Positions 6,981-8,549 of a stretch of DNA of 8,549 nucleotides are shown one piece after another. Positions within the stretch are counted from its first letter, which is position 1. Every line of letters starts with the position of its first letter. Origin of the DNA: an uncultured Collinsella sp. (lineage in GTDB: Bacteria; Actinomycetota; Coriobacteriia; Coriobacteriales; Coriobacteriaceae). Below the pieces are notes generated by a model, which saw only the letters and a program-made list of their open reading frames with translations, did not search any database and was not told the origin of the DNA. Both the position numbers and the translations under genes were made by a program. The stretch spans positions 1 through 8,549 of the forward strand of contig USHF01000056.1 in the NCBI GenBank assembly GCA_900554465.1. The letters run 5' to 3'.

Positions 6981-7008
6981 TTGCACAAATCCGCACGTTC
7001 GCTATTCT
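6981..7008 (+). promoter_or_regulatory. Predicted promoter of the DUF134-NifX gene
   Basis: TTGCAC (6981-6986) and TATTCT (7003-7008) are separated by 16 nt and could serve as -35 and -10 boxes, matching consensus at 3/6 and 4/6. Transcription would start near 7015, within palindrome site 2, about 25 nt before the ATG. The two palindromes bracket this promoter. Confidence 0.4.
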
Positions 7009-7013
7009 ATTGT

Positions 7014-7025
7014 TGACATATGTCA
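7014..7025. promoter_or_regulatory. Palindromic operator candidate, site 2
   Basis: TGACATATGTCA is a perfect 12-bp palindrome overlapping the predicted transcription start and ending 14 nt before the ATG of the DUF134-NifX gene. Its centre is 53 bp from that of site 1, so both would face the same side of the helix. Occupancy here would be expected to repress. Confidence 0.6.
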
Positions 7026-7039
7026 GATTTGGAGCACGT

Positions 7040-7798
7040 ATGGCAGGAAGACGCGAAAAATTACGCCGTGTTGGGATCATCCCCGAATATCGCGGCTTTA
7101 CCCCCGACGGCCTTGCCAGCGGAGACGCCATCGAGATGACGGTCGATGAGCTCGAAGTACTGCGCCTGTGCGACCTGGAAGGCCTCAATCAGGAGGCCGT
7201 CGCCCAGCAAATGGGCATCGCCCGCGCCACCGTGGCGGCCATCTGCAGCCGCGCACATCGCAAGGTGGCAAACGCTCTGGTCAACGGGCGGGCGCTCGTC
7301 ATCGAGGGCGGCAATATCGCGTACTCCCCCATCACCGCAACGACGGCCGCATGGCCAGCAAAGGAGGTCTACACCATGAGGGTGGCAACCACGTACGACA
7401 ACGGCAACATCTTTATGCACTTTGGCCGCAGCGAGCAGTTCAAGATCTACGACATTCAGGATGGCAAGGTACTCAACGAGCAGGTCGTGGGCACCGACGG
7501 CACCGGCCACGGTGCCCTTGCGGGCCTGCTCGCCAACGGTGGCGTGGACACGCTCATCTGCGGCGGCATCGGCGGTGGCGCCATCAACGCGCTTGCCCAA
7601 GCCGGCATCACGGTGTACGCAGGAGCTCAGGGCAGCTGCGACGCTTGTGTCGAGGCCCTTATCGCCGGAACGCTCGCACAGAACGGCGAGGCCACGTGCG
7701 GCTGCCACGGCCATGACCACGCCCACGAACATGGCGAGTCCTGCAGCTGCCACGGCCATCACGAGCACGAGGGCCACGAGGGCTGCGGCTGCCACTAA
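7040..7798 (+). CDS. DUF134 helix-turn-helix protein fused to NifX-like domain with Cys/His-rich tail
   Basis: This is a probable DNA-binding, cofactor-sensing protein of 252 residues. Residues 1-95 are a DUF134 domain: the RRVGIIPEYRGFTP start, then MTVDELEVLRLCDLEGLNQE, then a helix-turn-helix (about 49-80, QMGIARATVAAICSRAHRKV). A short linker leads at Met113 to a NifX/NifB-type Nitro_FeMo-Co domain (113-215; MHFGRSEQFKIYDI at 126-139, GTGHGALAGLL at 154-164, ICGGIGGGAINAL at 173-185), with CDAC at 200-203. The tail, 220-252, carries CGCH, CSCH and CGCH plus many histidines, suggesting metal binding. ATG 7040 has GGAG (7031-7034) 5 nt upstream; an earlier in-frame TTG at 7010 lies before the predicted transcription start. 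No nitrogenase genes are in view, so the bound cofactor is unknown. DNA binding and self-regulation are inferred. Confidence 0.88.
   Translation: MAGRREKLRRVGIIPEYRGFTPDGLASGDAIEMTVDELEVLRLCDLEGLNQEAVAQQMGIARATVAAICSRAHRKVANALVNGRALVIEGGNIAYSPITATTAAWPAKEVYTMRVATTYDNGNIFMHFGRSEQFKIYDIQDGKVLNEQVVGTDGTGHGALAGLLANGGVDTLICGGIGGGAINALAQAGITVYAGAQGSCDACVEALIAGTLAQNGEATCGCHGHDHAHEHGESCSCHGHHEHEGHEGCGCH
7360..7368 (+). promoter_or_regulatory. Strong internal Shine-Dalgarno before Met113
   Basis: AAAGGAGGT is an almost full complement of the 16S rRNA 3' end, and its GGAGG ends 8 nt before an in-frame ATG at 7376. It is stronger than the site serving the annotated start of the same gene. It lies exactly at the junction between the two domains. 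Confidence 0.7.
7376..7798 (+). CDS. Possible second product: NifX-like domain alone, from an internal start
   Basis: In-frame initiation at the ATG 7376-7378 (residue 113 of the long protein) would give a 140-residue protein made only of the NifX/NifB-type domain and the Cys/His-rich tail. The product would begin MRVATTYDNGNIFMHFGR, which resembles the natural N-terminus of stand-alone members of this family (a short beta strand followed by the HFGR motif). The preceding ribosome site is near-ideal in sequence and spacing. It would compete with or titrate the cofactor of the long DNA-binding form, or it may be a relic of two genes that were joined by loss of a stop codon. Which forms are made cannot be told from sequence. 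Confidence 0.5.
   Translation: MRVATTYDNGNIFMHFGRSEQFKIYDIQDGKVLNEQVVGTDGTGHGALAGLLANGGVDTLICGGIGGGAINALAQAGITVYAGAQGSCDACVEALIAGTLAQNGEATCGCHGHDHAHEHGESCSCHGHHEHEGHEGCGCH
7701..7795 (+). repeat. Degenerate in-frame repeats encoding the CxCH tail
   Basis: GCTGCCACGGCCAT occurs at 7701-7714 and 7746-7759, and its first eight bases recur at 7788-7795. Spacings are 45 and 42 nt (15 and 14 codons), so each copy encodes a CxCH unit in frame. The repeats suggest that the metal-binding tail grew by internal duplication. Confidence 0.6.
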
Positions 7799-7863
7799 CG
7801 GCACGGCACCGCGAGCTCGGGGCGCGACGCTGAACGCAGCCCAACTATCAAAGCCAACAACAG

Positions 7864-7893
7864 AGGCCACCCGGTAGCTTCCGAGTGGCCTTT
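7864..7893. terminator. Bidirectional terminator between the DUF134-NifX gene and ffh
   Basis: AGGCCACCCGG (7864-7874) pairs with CCGAGTGGCCT (7881-7891) with one C/A mismatch around the loop TAGCTT. On the plus strand TTT follows directly (counting the last stem base) and then GCC, a short U-tract. On the minus strand CTGTTGTTGG follows. The hairpin lies between two facing stop codons and could end both transcripts. The preceding 7799-7863 holds nothing recognisable. Confidence 0.65.
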
Positions 7894-7918
7894 GCCATAT
7901 CAAGCTGGAATTACAGCC

Positions 7919-8549
7919 CTATTTCTTATTGCGCATCTGCGCTTCCATCTGGCGCAGCAGGTCCATATCGGACTTAGGACCACCCGTTCCCAGGCCGCCA
8001 ATGCCGCCCAAGCCCATGGCATCCAGACCGGGAATATTGGGCATGCGCATCTTCTTGCCCTTCTTGCCCTTTTTGCCCTTCTTGCCGCCGGCCTGTGCCT
8101 GATTGGCCATCGTGCGCATGCGGCCCATCATCTTGTTCATCTCGCCCCACTGCTTCATAAGGCTATTGACCTCGGTGGGGGTCACACCGGCGCCCTTGGC
8201 GATACGCGCGCGACGCTGGCCGTTGATGATGGAGGGACGCAGACGCTCCTCCTTGGTCATCGACATGATGATGGCCTCGTTCTTGTCGAAGATGCCCTCG
8301 TCCAGGTTACCGCCCATCTGGTTGAGCGCGCGCTGGCCACCGGGGAGCATGCCCAGGATACCCTTCATGCCGCCCATCTTTTTGACGGCTTTCATCTGGT
8401 CGAGCATGTCGTTCATGGTAAAGCCCTCGCGCAGCATGCGCTCGGCAGCCTCGAGCTGTTCGGCATCGGCGGCCTCCTGGGCCTTCTCGATGATGCCGAC
8501 AACGTCGCCCATGCCCAAGATTCGCTTGGCCATGCGATCGGGATAGAAC
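7919..8549 (-). CDS. ffh: Signal recognition particle protein Ffh, M domain only (5' end beyond window)
   Basis: Ffh binds SRP RNA and the signal sequences of nascent membrane proteins, delivering ribosomes to FtsY. The visible 209 C-terminal residues begin FYPDRMAKRILGMGD, the well-conserved junction from the G domain into the methionine-rich M domain, so the frame continues past the right edge and Met6 here is not the true start. The RNA-binding helix-loop-helix is at 112-134 (RRARIAKGAGVTPTEVNSL, then MKQW). Methionines are frequent throughout (QMKAVKKMGGMKGILGM, 51-67), consistent with the hydrophobic signal-peptide groove. The tail holds a lysine-rich stretch of four GKK units (about 154-166) and a glycine-rich segment (about 179-190), typical of high-GC bacteria. 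It converges on the DUF134-NifX gene. Confidence 0.96.
   Translation of the reverse strand, partial: FYPDRMAKRILGMGDVVGIIEKAQEAADAEQLEAAERMLREGFTMNDMLDQMKAVKKMGGMKGILGMLPGGQRALNQMGGNLDEGIFDKNEAIIMSMTKEERLRPSIINGQRRARIAKGAGVTPTEVNSLMKQWGEMNKMMGRMRTMANQAQAGGKKGKKGKKGKKMRMPNIPGLDAMGLGGIGGLGTGGPKSDMDLLRQMEAQMRNKK
8052..8087 (-). repeat. Four tandem 9-nt repeats encoding GKK in Ffh
   Basis: On the plus strand the unit TTCTTGCCC occurs at 8052 and 8061, then TTTTTGCCC at 8070, and TTCTTGCCG at 8079. They encode four consecutive Gly-Lys-Lys units in the Ffh tail. Such a tract can change copy number by slippage while keeping the frame. Confidence 0.75.

Noticed and set aside
7013..7018. A perfect TTGACA that looks like a -35 box.
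   Set aside because: A matching -10 box would fall on the start codon (about 7036-7041) and place transcription inside the gene. The hexamer is better explained as part of the palindromic site 2.
6874..7188. An N-terminal extension of thyA by 105 codons.
   Set aside because: ThyA similarity starts at the ATG 6873, which has a good ribosome site. The extension crosses the divergent promoter region and the neighbouring gene.
7701..7795. Short spaced repeats that could suggest a CRISPR-like or satellite array.
   Set aside because: They are in frame, encode the CxCH units of the protein tail, and the copies are degenerate and few.
7061..7903. A 280-codon open frame on the minus strand opposite the DUF134-NifX gene.
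   Set aside because: It is an Ala/Val-rich shadow that also overlaps the terminator hairpin; the plus-strand product has two recognisable domains.

Overview
The window is a dense, high-GC stretch of bacterial chromosome holding mostly housekeeping genes. Gene content, the style of the FtsH, ThyA and Ffh proteins, and the codon use suggest an anaerobic Actinobacterium of the class Coriobacteriia (Collinsella-like). That placement is inference from recognised protein features; no 16S or database comparison was possible. Nothing indicates a prophage, a CRISPR array or an insertion sequence with a transposase.

Layout, left to right. At 1-373 (minus) is the 5' part of a DUF523/TudS-like desulfurase gene, running off the left edge. 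A strong hairpin terminator at 393-429 separates it from ftsH (449-2356, minus), the membrane AAA+ zinc protease. A 77-nt divergent gap leads to a short corrinoid adenosyltransferase gene (2434-2919, plus). Its stop codon faces that of a MATE transporter gene (3004-4353, minus), and the 84 nt between them are filled exactly by a large imperfect inverted repeat of REP/MITE type. Further right on the minus strand are a SpoU-family RNA methyltransferase gene (4479-5393) and a tight thyA-folA pair (thyA 6025-6873, folA 5497-6015), which makes dTMP and recycles the resulting dihydrofolate. At the right edge is the 3' part of ffh (7919-8549, minus), encoding the M domain of the signal recognition particle protein.

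The least ordinary locus is 6959-7798. A single plus-strand gene, divergent from thyA, joins a DUF134 helix-turn-helix domain to a NifX/NifB-type cofactor-binding domain and ends in a tail of three CxCH repeats with 6 Cys and 11 His in 33 residues. Two near-identical palindromes (core TGACATATGTCA) flank its predicted promoter with centres 53 bp apart, about five helical turns. Inside the gene, a near-perfect Shine-Dalgarno sequence lies 8 nt before an in-frame ATG exactly at the domain junction, so the cofactor domain may also be made alone. Together these suggest a self-regulating metal- or cofactor-responsive switch with two protein products. This is a hypothesis built from sequence features, not a demonstrated system.

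Two convergent junctions (cobO/MATE and the DUF134-NifX gene/ffh) have hairpins usable in both directions. The long open frames opposite ftsH, thyA/folA and the DUF134-NifX gene are best explained as codon-bias shadows.
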